Positions 24,856 to 33,005 of a stretch of DNA of 51,150 nt are shown here, one piece after another (position 1 is the first letter of the stretch; the number at the start of each line of letters is the position of its first letter). A program made the translations under genes and the position numbers. Origin of the DNA: Gammaproteobacteria bacterium (GTDB taxonomy: Bacteria > Pseudomonadota > Gammaproteobacteria > Steroidobacterales > Steroidobacteraceae). The DNA is taken from NCBI GenBank assembly GCA_028870705.1, contig JAGWPD010000227.1, positions 1 through 51,150 of the forward strand. Reading direction: 5' to 3'. The notes below the pieces were generated by a model. The model did no database searches and had not been told where the DNA came from. It saw nothing but the letters and a program-made list of their open reading frames with translations.

Positions 24856-26163
24856 ATGGCACAGACACGTGTTCGCTTCGGCATACTGGCATTGATTTCC
24901 GGCTGCGTGACGATCAACTATCTTGACCGCGCGCTGCTCGGTGTCAGCATGCCCGCAATCACCAGCGAGCTGGCGCTGCGCCCAGCGGCGGCAGGCATTG
25001 TACTGTCCGCCTTCTCCTGGACGTATTTCCTGGCACAGATTCCCGCAGGCGTCATGCTGGATCGACTGGGGGCGCGGGTGCTGTATGCCGCCTCGCTGAT
25101 CAGCTGGTCTCTTGTGACATTGTTGCATGCGCTGACCGTCGGGCTGGCTTCGCTGCTGGGTCTGAGATTTCTTCTTGGGCTCGCGGAGGCGCCATGCTTT
25201 CCCGCCAACAGCAATGTAGTAGCGATGTGGTTTCCGCGCAGCGAGCGAGCCCGCGCCATCGGCGTGTATACGGCCGCGGAATACGTTGGACTGAGTTTCT
25301 TGAGTCCGATTCTGTTCTGGATTCTCGCGACTTTTGGCTGGCGCACGCTGTTCTTCGTATCGGGCAGCCTCGGTGTGGTGTACGCATTCGTCTTCGTGCG
25401 CAGCTACCGTGATCCCGCGGAGCACGCGAAAGTGAGTCAGGAAGAGTTGGATTACATAGCCGCGGGCGGCGGCGTAACCAATAAGGTCGCGGTCACGGGC
25501 ACATTCCGCATCGGCGAGGTGTTGGATCTGCTTCGGCAACGACAGATCCTCGGGCTGTGCATTGGCCAGTTTTCCGTGTATTCCACCTTTGTGTTTTTTC
25601 TGACGTGGTTCCCTACATATCTCGCAACTGAACGCCACATGGCCTGGATCCACGTTGGAATATATTCGGCGTTACCCTACATCGCCGGGTTTTTCGGCAT
25701 ACTGTTCGCAGGTTGGTGGTCCGACTTCATGTTGCAGCGCGGCTGCTCTCTCAGCCTGGCACGTAAGCTTCCGGTGATCGTGGGATTGGTACTCGCCTCC
25801 TCCATCGTCACCGCCAACATTGCGGACTCCAACATTGTTGTCGTGGCGATTCTCTCGATTGCGTTTTTTGCCCAAGCCATGTCTTCTTCTGGCTGGTCGG
25901 TAATTTCCGAGGTGGCTCCCAAGGGAAAGCTCGGCCTGGTGGGTGGACTATTCAGCGCATCAGCGAATCTTTCTGGCATTGTCACGCCACTGGTGGTGGG
26001 CTGGATAGTGCAGGCTACGGGCTCTTTCATATACGCCCTGGCCTTCGTCGGGGCCGTGGCCATGATCGGTGCGCTATCTTGGATCTTCGTGATCGGCGAT
26101 CTAACGCCCGTTAGGCTGAATGTGCGGAGTGATGCATGGCCTGCGCCGCCGAGGCCCGAGTAG
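24856..26163 (+). CDS. MFS permease, anion:cation symporter (ACS) type
   Basis: 435 residues from ATG 24856, 12 predicted helices. Motifs fit the ACS branch (phthalate, glucarate, hydroxybenzoate and quinate-like permeases): NYLDRALLGVSMPAI in helix 1, AGVMLDRLGARVLY in loop 2-3, and RFLLGLAEAPCFPANSNVVAMWFP in helix 4, which is diagnostic. It is divergent from the TonB receptor and upstream of the TIM-barrel isomerase on the same strand. An import role for quinate, shikimate or a related acid at the inner membrane is the best inference. The base composition is visibly less GC-rich than the housekeeping end of the window (by eye, not measured). Confidence 0.88.
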   Translation: MAQTRVRFGILALISGCVTINYLDRALLGVSMPAITSELALRPAAAGIVLSAFSWTYFLAQIPAGVMLDRLGARVLYAASLISWSLVTLLHALTVGLASLLGLRFLLGLAEAPCFPANSNVVAMWFPRSERARAIGVYTAAEYVGLSFLSPILFWILATFGWRTLFFVSGSLGVVYAFVFVRSYRDPAEHAKVSQEELDYIAAGGGVTNKVAVTGTFRIGEVLDLLRQRQILGLCIGQFSVYSTFVFFLTWFPTYLATERHMAWIHVGIYSALPYIAGFFGILFAGWWSDFMLQRGCSLSLARKLPVIVGLVLASSIVTANIADSNIVVVAILSIAFFAQAMSSSGWSVISEVAPKGKLGLVGGLFSASANLSGIVTPLVVGWIVQATGSFIYALAFVGAVAMIGALSWIFVIGDLTPVRLNVRSDAWPAPPRPE

Positions 26164-26251
26164 TGGACGCGTGCCGCACGCCATCGGACCACGGGCGTAA
26201 CCGCATCGTAACTCGATCAGCTGCTCAGGATTGTGTTCCAGAAGGAAGGCA

Positions 26252-27091
26252 ATGCAGTTTTCGCTGGCACATCTGACCCTGCTGGCCTGCTCGCCGCCCG
26301 AGTTCACGGAGATCGCCGCCCGGGCGGGCTACGACTTCGTCAGCCTGCGGCCCATTGCGCTGGGTACACCAGGTGAGCCGCTCCATCCGCTGGGCAGCGA
26401 CCGTGCACTGCGCAAGCGCACTCAGGCGGCGCTCGCCGCCACGGGTCTGAAGCTCCTCGATATCGAATTGGCCCGCATATTTCATGGCTGCGACATCCGA
26501 TCCTATCTGCCGGCGCTCGAAGCCGGAGCTGCACTTGGTGCAAGGCATGTGCTGACAAGCGCCTGGGTCGATGACCGCACATTCGTGCTGGAAAAGTACA
26601 TAGAGCTGTGCGAATTGGCGGCGCCGTTCAACCTGACGGTGGATTTCGAGTTTGTTCCGTTCGCCAGTTTCCGCAACCTCATCGACGTGGTGGGCATCGT
26701 CGGGGCGTCGCGCTGCGACAACGCTGGCGTGTGCATAGACACGCTGCATTTCGACCGCTCACGATGTCGCGTTACCGACCTGGATATGCTGCCGCGCAAG
26801 TGGTTTCACTATGCCCAGATCTGCGACGGCCCCGCGGAATTCACGACCGAGGAGATCGAACTCAAGTTCGTCGCTCGCGAGGGTCGACTGTACCTGGGGG
26901 AAGGGGGGATCAACGTTGCCGGCATTCTCGCACGCATGCCATTGATACCCTATTCGATCGAGTTGCCAAATCGCCAACGGCTGCAGGCGCTGGGTCCGGA
27001 GGACTTTGCGCGCCAGTGCCTGGAAACCACCCGGCAGTATCTCACGGAGCACCCGCGGACCGATGCTACGCCTGCGGCGGCTGATTCCTGA
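26252..27091 (+). CDS. Sugar-phosphate isomerase/epimerase-like TIM-barrel protein
   Basis: 279 residues from ATG 26252, preceded by GAAGGAAGG. The xylose-isomerase-like (AP endonuclease 2) TIM barrel shows as FTEIAARAGYDFVSLRP, LKLLDIELARIFHG, VDFEFVPFASF with a metal-ligand Glu, CIDTLHFDRS with Asp and His, KWFHYAQICDG, and a final GEGGINVAGIL and YSIELPN. The Glu/Asp/His/Glu ligand set of the family can be traced. Members isomerise or epimerise sugars and sugar acids, or dehydrate dehydroshikimate. The gene is co-directional with the MFS permease and overlaps the 3' end of the convergent QuiC-like gene by 26 bp. The specific reaction is unknown. Confidence 0.8.
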   Translation: MQFSLAHLTLLACSPPEFTEIAARAGYDFVSLRPIALGTPGEPLHPLGSDRALRKRTQAALAATGLKLLDIELARIFHGCDIRSYLPALEAGAALGARHVLTSAWVDDRTFVLEKYIELCELAAPFNLTVDFEFVPFASFRNLIDVVGIVGASRCDNAGVCIDTLHFDRSRCRVTDLDMLPRKWFHYAQICDGPAEFTTEEIELKFVAREGRLYLGEGGINVAGILARMPLIPYSIELPNRQRLQALGPEDFARQCLETTRQYLTEHPRTDATPAAADS

Positions 27092-28940
27092 ACTGCGACT
27101 GCGCGCCATACTTGATGGCGCTATTGGCGAATCCGTAACCATTGTAGCCACGTCGTTCGACGATCTCGAAAAAGAACCGTTTGGCGAAGGCGCGGGTGTA
27201 GATGTGGAAATATTCGCCGGTGGCGTCGCGGTCGTAGAGTATGTTGAATTCCTTCATTCGCTGTAGTGCTTGATCGTCGAGGCCGAACTCTGCGCCGATG
27301 TGGGCATAGTAGTTGCAAGGAATGGCGAGCACCTCCATGCCTAGCGCGCGCATTTTCTTTGCGGTAAGCAAGATGTCGTCCGTGGCGAACGCGATTTGTT
27401 GCAAACCGGCGCCTCCATAGCTGTTGAGGAAGCGAGACGCCAGGGTCTGATCGCTTTCTGGCTCGTTGAGCACGATCCGCAACCGCCCCGATGCGGACTG
27501 CAGTGCCTGCGACAGGGTCAGTCCGGCCGGCTCGGCCACCTCCGTGGCTGCAACTTTGGTGGATTCGAACAACGACAGGTAGAACAGCAGCCAGGAGGGC
27601 ATCTCCTTGTCGCTCATGACTTGGGTGAAGTGATCGACCCAGCGCAGACCCACACCACTATGATCGGCCTGCTCGTTGACAGGCAGGAACTCCGTGTCCC
27701 ACATTGGTGTGGCAAAGGCGGCAGAAACGAAATAGAGCAGGCTGTTGCCCACCCCCACCACCGCGGGAATGCGGAATTCTCCCGGACCCACATCCTGGGA
27801 GTAGGTGCTGATACTCAATTTGCTGGCCCGCTCAAGGGCTGCGTGTGGATCATCGACACGCAACCCGATCGCGCAGACGGACGCGCCGTGTGCCGAGCGG
27901 AACTTCGGCGCGAAACCTTCGGATTCGCAATTGATGATCAGATTGATTTCCCCCTGGCGCCAGCGCGTAACGGCCTTGCGACGATGCCGGTCTGTCGGCA
28001 CAAAGCCCATCTTGCGCAGCATCTGTTCAAGTCGCGGCGCCTCATCGTTGCTGGCGCAGAACTCGAAGAACTCGACGTTCTGGCAGCCAATACGTGCATC
28101 GGCGATTGGCAGCGAGCGGCGCCGGCGGCTGCGTTCCAGTTGCTCGAACAGATAGGTGAGCGATCGCATGCCATCGAGCGCGATGCCCTCGGTGGGCGCG
28201 GAACGGAAGTGATCGTTGAAGATCTCCAGCGACACTGCGCCGTCGTAGCCGAGATCCTGTACCACGGCAGCGAAGTCGACCACCGCAAGATCGCCCTGTC
28301 CCGGCATGCAGCGAAAGTGCCTGCTCAGCCACTCGGCGCTGGTGGGTAGATCCGGGGCATCAGCGATCTGCACATGTAAGATTTTGGCGACGTCGATGGA
28401 GCGCAGGCTCTGCAGCGGACCACCACCCTTGAGGGTGCCGAAACTATCCAGCACCAGACCCACCGCCGGATGATCCACCTTTTGCACAATGGACCACGCA
28501 TCACGGTGATCGGATACGTACTTGCCCCAGGCGAGAGCTTCGTAACCTACGCGTAGTCCGCGCGCAGCGGCGCGCTGACCCAGTTCGCGCAGGTCGTCGG
28601 CGATCCGATCGCGGTGACCAAGGGACTCCGGATCAACGTTGGATGTGACGATCAAGAGGTCAGCCCCGAGTTCCCGAACCACTTCGAAGCGGCGCTCAGC
28701 GCGCGCGAAAGCACGCTCTCGCAGATGTGCTGGCATGCCCTCGAAGCACTCCAGCGGCTGGAGCGCGGTACAGACCAATCCCAAATCGCGGATCATCGCG
28801 CCGATGTCGCTGGCGGGATATGGCGAGGCCAACAGGTCGCTCTCGAAGATTTCAACCCCGGCGAAGCCTGCATGCGCGATGGCCGTGAGTTTGTCCTTCA
28901 GCATGCCGCTGACGGAGACGGTCGCTATGGATTTGAGCAT
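27066..28940 (-). CDS. quiC: 3-dehydroshikimate dehydratase, QuiC-type with C-terminal HPPD-like domain
   Basis: 624 residues from ATG 28940. The N-terminal half (about 1-285) is a TIM barrel: MLKSIATVSVSGMLKDKLTAIAHAGFAGVEIFESDLL, then VGYEALAWGKYVSDHRDAWSIV and LVLDSFGTLKGG, matching dehydroshikimate dehydratases that form protocatechuate. The C-terminal half (about 300-610) is 4-hydroxyphenylpyruvate dioxygenase-like, with WVDHFTQVM and RFFFEIVERRGYNGYGFAN. The fusion and length are those of the QuiC1 type. The second iron-ligand His of the HPPD domain (usually G-x-Q-H-I-A) reads GLQQIAF here, so metal binding there may be lost. It lies beside the quinate/shikimate dehydrogenase locus and is divergent from a secreted propeller protein. 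Confidence 0.87.
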   Translation of the reverse strand: MLKSIATVSVSGMLKDKLTAIAHAGFAGVEIFESDLLASPYPASDIGAMIRDLGLVCTALQPLECFEGMPAHLRERAFARAERRFEVVRELGADLLIVTSNVDPESLGHRDRIADDLRELGQRAAARGLRVGYEALAWGKYVSDHRDAWSIVQKVDHPAVGLVLDSFGTLKGGGPLQSLRSIDVAKILHVQIADAPDLPTSAEWLSRHFRCMPGQGDLAVVDFAAVVQDLGYDGAVSLEIFNDHFRSAPTEGIALDGMRSLTYLFEQLERSRRRRSLPIADARIGCQNVEFFEFCASNDEAPRLEQMLRKMGFVPTDRHRRKAVTRWRQGEINLIINCESEGFAPKFRSAHGASVCAIGLRVDDPHAALERASKLSISTYSQDVGPGEFRIPAVVGVGNSLLYFVSAAFATPMWDTEFLPVNEQADHSGVGLRWVDHFTQVMSDKEMPSWLLFYLSLFESTKVAATEVAEPAGLTLSQALQSASGRLRIVLNEPESDQTLASRFLNSYGGAGLQQIAFATDDILLTAKKMRALGMEVLAIPCNYYAHIGAEFGLDDQALQRMKEFNILYDRDATGEYFHIYTRAFAKRFFFEIVERRGYNGYGFANSAIKYGAQSQFRNQPPQA

Positions 28941-29093
28941 TGTCGGACTACTTGTTGATCCGGTGCCAGCTGGGCACCCTGAAATTGCCTGTTGCCGCAG
29001 CAGCACATAGTGGCCGCGCGTGAAGCGAATGTCACGTGCTTGACGGACAAGTTAGTACACCGTAGCCTCACATGCTCCAGGGAGGCCGGTGAA

Positions 29094-30245
29094 GTGGTGG
29101 TGCGGGTGAGCCGGGTCTTGGCCGCGGTCTTTTTGTGCTGTATTGCCGCCGAAGTGCTCAGCGGAGTGCAGCGTCCTGCGCTCTCGGCGCCCGCTGCCTG
29201 CATGCCGGAGGGCAAGGCGGGGCTTCGCTATGTGTGTGGCGCCGAGCATCCTGAAGACCTGGCTCACATTCCCGGCACGCGCTGGCTCATCACGTCTGGC
29301 TTCAGCGATGGCGCGGGTCTCAAACTCATAGACACAGCTGCCGATACGCTGCATCGCTGGTATACCGGGGCGCCGGAGCAGGTGCACTACGATTCGCAAG
29401 CCTGGCCGGATTGCCCGGGGCCGCCCGATGTAGCGCGCTTCAACGCGCATGGCATACACCTGCATGATCCCCAGGACGGACGGCGCAGCCTGTATGTCGT
29501 CAATCATGGAGGCCGCGAGAGCATCGAGATATTTAGCGTCGAAACGCATGGCATCGCCGATCCGGGCCTGGTATGGAAAGGCTGCATCGTATTGCCGCCA
29601 GGCATGGCGGCCAATAGCGTATCGGTGTTTCGCGATGGAACCATACTGGCGACCGTGCTTACCCTGCCAGGCAGTACCATTGCAGATTTCGTCCGCGGTC
29701 AGAATACCGGTGTCGTGCTGCAATGGCGGCCAGGCGACAGTGGTTTCAAGTCGCTGCCAGGCACCGAGTTGCCTGGCAACAACGGCATCGAGGTCTCAGC
29801 CGACGACCAGGAATTCTACGTCGTCGCATTTGGACTGCACGCGGTTTACGTATACTCGCGATGCAATCCGCGCCACCCGCTCCGCTCGGCGGTGGCTCCG
29901 GGATTCATGCCGGACAACATTCACTGGGACGACGGCCAGCTGCTGCTCGCCGGAATGCAGCTGGACGAGCCCGCCTGCGGCGGTCTGCGCAAGGTCATCG
30001 ATGGCAAGGCTGACGAGATGCGCTGCCATCGTGGCTACGCGGTAGCGGCGCTTGATCCGGCGGCAATGCAATTCAAGGTCCTGGCAAAGTCGGGGCCGGA
30101 TCCCGATTTCAACGGCGTATCGGCTGCCGCCATCGTCAACAATGAACTATGGCTGGGTTCCTGGCAGCAGCCCGACCGCGTTGCACACCGGCCACTGCCA
30201 AGAGGGCCGAGCCTGAAAGCCGGCGCCCGGCCGCACGCGCCGTGA
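29094..30245 (+). CDS. Exported beta-propeller protein (SMP-30/gluconolactonase or paraoxonase-like)
   Basis: A GTG start at 29094, 8 nt after CCAGGGAGG, gives 383 residues with a signal peptide (VSRVLAAVFLCCIAAEVLSG); the earlier ATG would bury it. Six-bladed propeller repeats are visible, with calcium-site-like Asn/Asp positions: FNAHGIHLHD, AANSVSVFRDG, PGNNGIEVSADDQEFYVVAF and FMPDNIHWDDGQLLLAG. The N-S-V, N-G-I and D-N-I pattern is typical of SMP-30, strictosidine-synthase and paraoxonase propellers. These are often lactonases or esterases. In this cluster a periplasmic lactonase acting on a quinide- or sugar-lactone-type compound is possible but unproven. Several Cys pairs would form disulfides in the periplasm. 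Confidence 0.78.
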   Translation: MVVRVSRVLAAVFLCCIAAEVLSGVQRPALSAPAACMPEGKAGLRYVCGAEHPEDLAHIPGTRWLITSGFSDGAGLKLIDTAADTLHRWYTGAPEQVHYDSQAWPDCPGPPDVARFNAHGIHLHDPQDGRRSLYVVNHGGRESIEIFSVETHGIADPGLVWKGCIVLPPGMAANSVSVFRDGTILATVLTLPGSTIADFVRGQNTGVVLQWRPGDSGFKSLPGTELPGNNGIEVSADDQEFYVVAFGLHAVYVYSRCNPRHPLRSAVAPGFMPDNIHWDDGQLLLAGMQLDEPACGGLRKVIDGKADEMRCHRGYAVAALDPAAMQFKVLAKSGPDPDFNGVSAAAIVNNELWLGSWQQPDRVAHRPLPRGPSLKAGARPHAP

Positions 30246-30404
30246 AGGCTGCGCCAAGCGGGTATTCGTGCGTGCGGTCGGCGGGACCAGTGCTGCCGCG
30301 AGCATAATCCAAGGCTCTTTATCTGTAAGCGATCCGGCCAGCGGCCCTGGCGACTGTGTATCATTCAAGGACATAACTACAAACGTGCACTGCAGGGCGC
30401 ATCG

Positions 30405-31097
30405 ATGCTGAAAACAGTCAAGTCCGTACCCGCAATCGGCGCCCGGTCGCGCTCAGCCGGGCGCGCTGCTACCAGGCAGGCCGCGCGGGCCGATGGCAGC
30501 CGCGCCAACATTCTTGCCATGGCTACGCGCGAGTTTTCCGAGAAAGGCTTCACCGGCGCGCGCGTTGACGAGATTGCCGAGCGTATCGATACTTCCAAGC
30601 GAATGATCTACTACTATTTCGGGAGCAAGGAGGGCTTGTATCGCGCCGTGCTCGAGCAGTGCTATACGCAAGTCCGCCAGATCGATACGTCACTGGACCT
30701 GGACCGGCTGGCACCTGCGGCGGCACTGCGACAGCTGGTTTACGTGACTTTCGATTACCACAACAAGCATCCGGATTTCGTGCGCATCGTGATGAACGAA
30801 AATATCAACAAGGGTGCACAGATCGGCACGGTATCCAGTATCAAGACTCGCGCCAAAGTGATCATTTCAATGTTGCAGAAACTGATCAATCGAGGCGCGT
30901 CGACGGGTGTCTTTCGAGCTGACATTGACCCGGTGGACCTGCACATGGCTATCAGTGCATTGTGCTTCTACAATGTCTCCAATCGATATACCTTTGGCCG
31001 GGTGTTTCAGCGCAACATGACGGCGCCCGGCGCGCTTGCTAGCCGGCGCGAGACGGTTGCAAATATCATCGAACGCTGGTGTTGCATCAAGCCTTGA
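30405..31097 (+). CDS. TetR-family regulator (copy 1)
   Basis: 230 residues from ATG 30405. After a basic N-terminal arm the TetR DNA-binding domain reads ILAMATREFSEKGFTGARVDEIAERIDTSKRMIYYYFGSKEGLYRAVLE (about 36-85). The ligand domain, with FDYHNKHPDFVRIVMNENINKG and ALCFYNVSNRYTFG, is closely similar to that of the second TetR protein at 32262, so they are paralogues. Its stop lies within the 3' end of the convergent dehydrogenase gene (11-bp overlap). It probably controls the quinate/shikimate-type cluster, perhaps in response to a pathway acid. Just upstream (about 30374) is a TAACTACAAACGTGCACT element resembling other intergenic sites here. Confidence 0.9.
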   Translation: MLKTVKSVPAIGARSRSAGRAATRQAARADGSRANILAMATREFSEKGFTGARVDEIAERIDTSKRMIYYYFGSKEGLYRAVLEQCYTQVRQIDTSLDLDRLAPAAALRQLVYVTFDYHNKHPDFVRIVMNENINKGAQIGTVSSIKTRAKVIISMLQKLINRGASTGVFRADIDPVDLHMAISALCFYNVSNRYTFGRVFQRNMTAPGALASRRETVANIIERWCCIKP

Positions 31098-31965
31098 TTG
31101 TGTTTCGAAAGTTCACCAGCATGCGGGCGGAGTCGGGCACAGTGCCCGTGAACAGCCGGAAGGCCTCGGCCGCCTGAAACACCACCATTCCGCCGCCGTC
31201 AACGGTGCGGCAGCCTAGCATTCGAGCCGCACGCAGCAGCTCGGTCTCTAGCGGGAAATAGATGATTTCGGCCACCCACATCGAAGCGCGCAGGAGCGCG
31301 GCAGGCAGCGGGGTGCCCGGATACTTGGCCATGCCGACAGGAGTCGTATTGATAACGCCATCCGAGGCCGCCAGCGCTGCGGGCAATGTATCAATCAGCG
31401 TGACACGCCCCTCACCGAAGTACTTTGACAGAGTATTCCGAACCTGCGCGGCCTTGGCGCGGTCCACGTCGAAGACGTTCAGTTGCCGCGTGCCCATCTT
31501 CAGCATGGCATAGGCCACGGCGGAGCCCGCACCGCCGGCGCCCAGCTGGGTTACCACCCGATGACTCGCTCCCGGCAGGGTGCGCCGGAACCCTTCGGCG
31601 AACCCCCACCAGTCGGTGTTGTGGCCGATGCGTCGACCATTGGCGAAAATCAGGGTGTTTACCGCCCCCAATGCGGCGGCATCGGGCGAGAGTTCGTCCA
31701 CAAGTGGCAGGATCGTCTGCTTGCAGGGATGCGTAATATTGACGCCCGCAAACCCGGCCTGCTCTACTGCGCGCACCACGCGTGGCAAGGATGCAGGTCC
31801 GTCAGGCTGCTGATCGAGATCGAACAGCTGATAGCTGAGATTCAGACCCAAGGCCGCAGCTTCGTTCATGTGCAGCGCCGGGCTGCCGGAAGCCTGGATG
31901 CCCGAACCGATTAGTCCAGTGGCGATTGGCCGTTGCGACGCAACGTTCCGGTGATTCCCGTTCAT
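31087..31965 (-). CDS. Quinate/shikimate dehydrogenase (AroE family)
   Basis: 292 residues from the second Met (ATG 31965); four more residues are possible from 31977. The substrate domain carries GIQASGSPALH (shikimate-binding Ser-x-Ser position read as SGS), GVNITHPCKQ with the catalytic Lys, GAVNTLIF, and GHNTDWWGF with the catalytic Asp. The nucleotide domain has QLGAGGAGSAVAYAML and then FDVDRAKA, an acidic residue after the second strand that favours NAD+ over NADP+. The C-terminus GGGMVVFQAAEAFRLFTG is typical. With the QuiC-type dehydratase it would convert quinate or shikimate to dehydroquinate or dehydroshikimate and then to protocatechuate. A catabolic rather than biosynthetic role is inferred from context. 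Confidence 0.88.
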   Translation of the reverse strand: MNGNHRNVASQRPIATGLIGSGIQASGSPALHMNEAAALGLNLSYQLFDLDQQPDGPASLPRVVRAVEQAGFAGVNITHPCKQTILPLVDELSPDAAALGAVNTLIFANGRRIGHNTDWWGFAEGFRRTLPGASHRVVTQLGAGGAGSAVAYAMLKMGTRQLNVFDVDRAKAAQVRNTLSKYFGEGRVTLIDTLPAALAASDGVINTTPVGMAKYPGTPLPAALLRASMWVAEIIYFPLETELLRAARMLGCRTVDGGGMVVFQAAEAFRLFTGTVPDSARMLVNFRNTIKA

Positions 31966-32261
31966 ATTAACTAACAAGTGCGTTCACAGCTAGGATAGCG
32001 GGGTTGCAGTGGCATAGCAACCGAGGTCCGGTCACGTGCTGGCCGGCATCGACGCACTATCTGCCCGGGCGGATGCGAGCCGACGGCAAGGATGCGGGAG
32101 CCGTGCGGATTGAGCATGATTCTCCCCAGGAGACTGGCGCCAGCGGCTTTTTCGACGGAAACTCCTGGCAGCGAATTGACGGCGCTGCAGTCCGGGGTTC
32201 CCGAACCGCCGTCTGCCAGGCAGGGTGCCCCGCCCCAACAGGGGACAGGAGCTAGGTCGAC
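31966..32261. promoter_or_regulatory. Divergent regulatory region between dehydrogenase and tetR copy 2
   Basis: About 300 bp without a gene. Just upstream of the dehydrogenase start it carries TTAACTAACAAGTGCGTTCAC (31968-31987), the clearest example of the shared element ACTA-N4-GTSC-R-T seen near other promoters of the cluster. No -10/-35 boxes are assigned. Confidence 0.35.
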
Positions 32262-32933
32262 ATGATATATCGAGCAGTCAGGAAGGTCTCAACGGCAGTC
32301 CGGCCCGGAAAGAAAAGAGCCTCGGGACCGGCGCAGGACTCCCGGGAGGAGATACTGGCGGTTGCGACCCAGGAATTTGCTCAACGCGGTCTGAGTGGCG
32401 CACGCGTCGACGAAATCGCTGCGCGCACCCGGACCTCCAAGCGGATGATCTATTACTACTTCAGCGGCAAGGAAGGTCTCTACCGCGCAGTGCTTGAGCG
32501 AGTTTACTCGGAGATTCGTCAGGTTGAAAGCCAGCTGGATCTGGACGGACTTGCGCCACAGGCTGCAATTGCACGCATCGTAGAGCTGACCTTCGACTAC
32601 GATGAGAGCCATCCCGAGTTCATCACGTTGGTTAACGTCGAAAACATCAACCGCGGCAAGAGCATCGGCAAGCTTTCCAGTGTTCACAAGCGATACGCGC
32701 ACATTCTCAGCGTAATGGCGCGCGTTTTGGAACGCGGTGTGGCGAGCGGTGTGTTTCGCCCGGATGTTACGCCGATAGACGTACGTCTTGTGATTGCGGC
32801 CCTGTGTTATTTCCGGGTCTCGAACCGCTATACGTTCGGCGCGCTGTTCGACTGCAATCTCGCCGAACCGGCCGTTCGCGCCCGTCATCGTCGTATGATC
32901 GTCGACGCCGTGCAGCGATTTTTGAAGGTCTGA
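32262..32933 (+). CDS. TetR-family regulator (copy 2)
   Basis: 223 residues from ATG 32262, with GGGGACAGGAG upstream. The TetR helix-turn-helix reads ILAVATQEFAQRGLSGARVDEIAARTRTSKRMIYYYFSGKEGLYRAVLE. The ligand domain (FDYDESHPEFITLVNVENINRG, ALCYFRVSNRYTFG) parallels copy 1 almost segment by segment, indicating duplication of one regulator, with divergence in the ligand-contacting middle. It faces away from the dehydrogenase and converges on the HMG-CoA-lyase-like gene, so it may control the second catabolic block. Two paralogous regulators on either side of one dehydrogenase is an unusual layout. Confidence 0.9.
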   Translation: MIYRAVRKVSTAVRPGKKRASGPAQDSREEILAVATQEFAQRGLSGARVDEIAARTRTSKRMIYYYFSGKEGLYRAVLERVYSEIRQVESQLDLDGLAPQAAIARIVELTFDYDESHPEFITLVNVENINRGKSIGKLSSVHKRYAHILSVMARVLERGVASGVFRPDVTPIDVRLVIAALCYFRVSNRYTFGALFDCNLAEPAVRARHRRMIVDAVQRFLKV

Positions 32934-32948
32934 ACTGAGGTTACGCCT

Positions 32949-32990
32949 GCCGACGGAGGCGCCCTGGCTTCGCCTGGTGCTCCCGTCGGC
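32949..32990. terminator. Strong hairpin between convergent genes
   Basis: The arms GCCGACGGAGGCGCC (32949-32963) and GGTGCTCCCGTCGGC (32976-32990) pair with two mismatches around a 12-nt loop. It sits between the stops of tetR copy 2 and the convergent lyase gene, as expected for a bidirectional terminator. There is no T-tract, so termination may be structure-assisted only. Confidence 0.55.
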
Positions 32991-33005
32991 GCGCCGGCGA
33001 CTACA

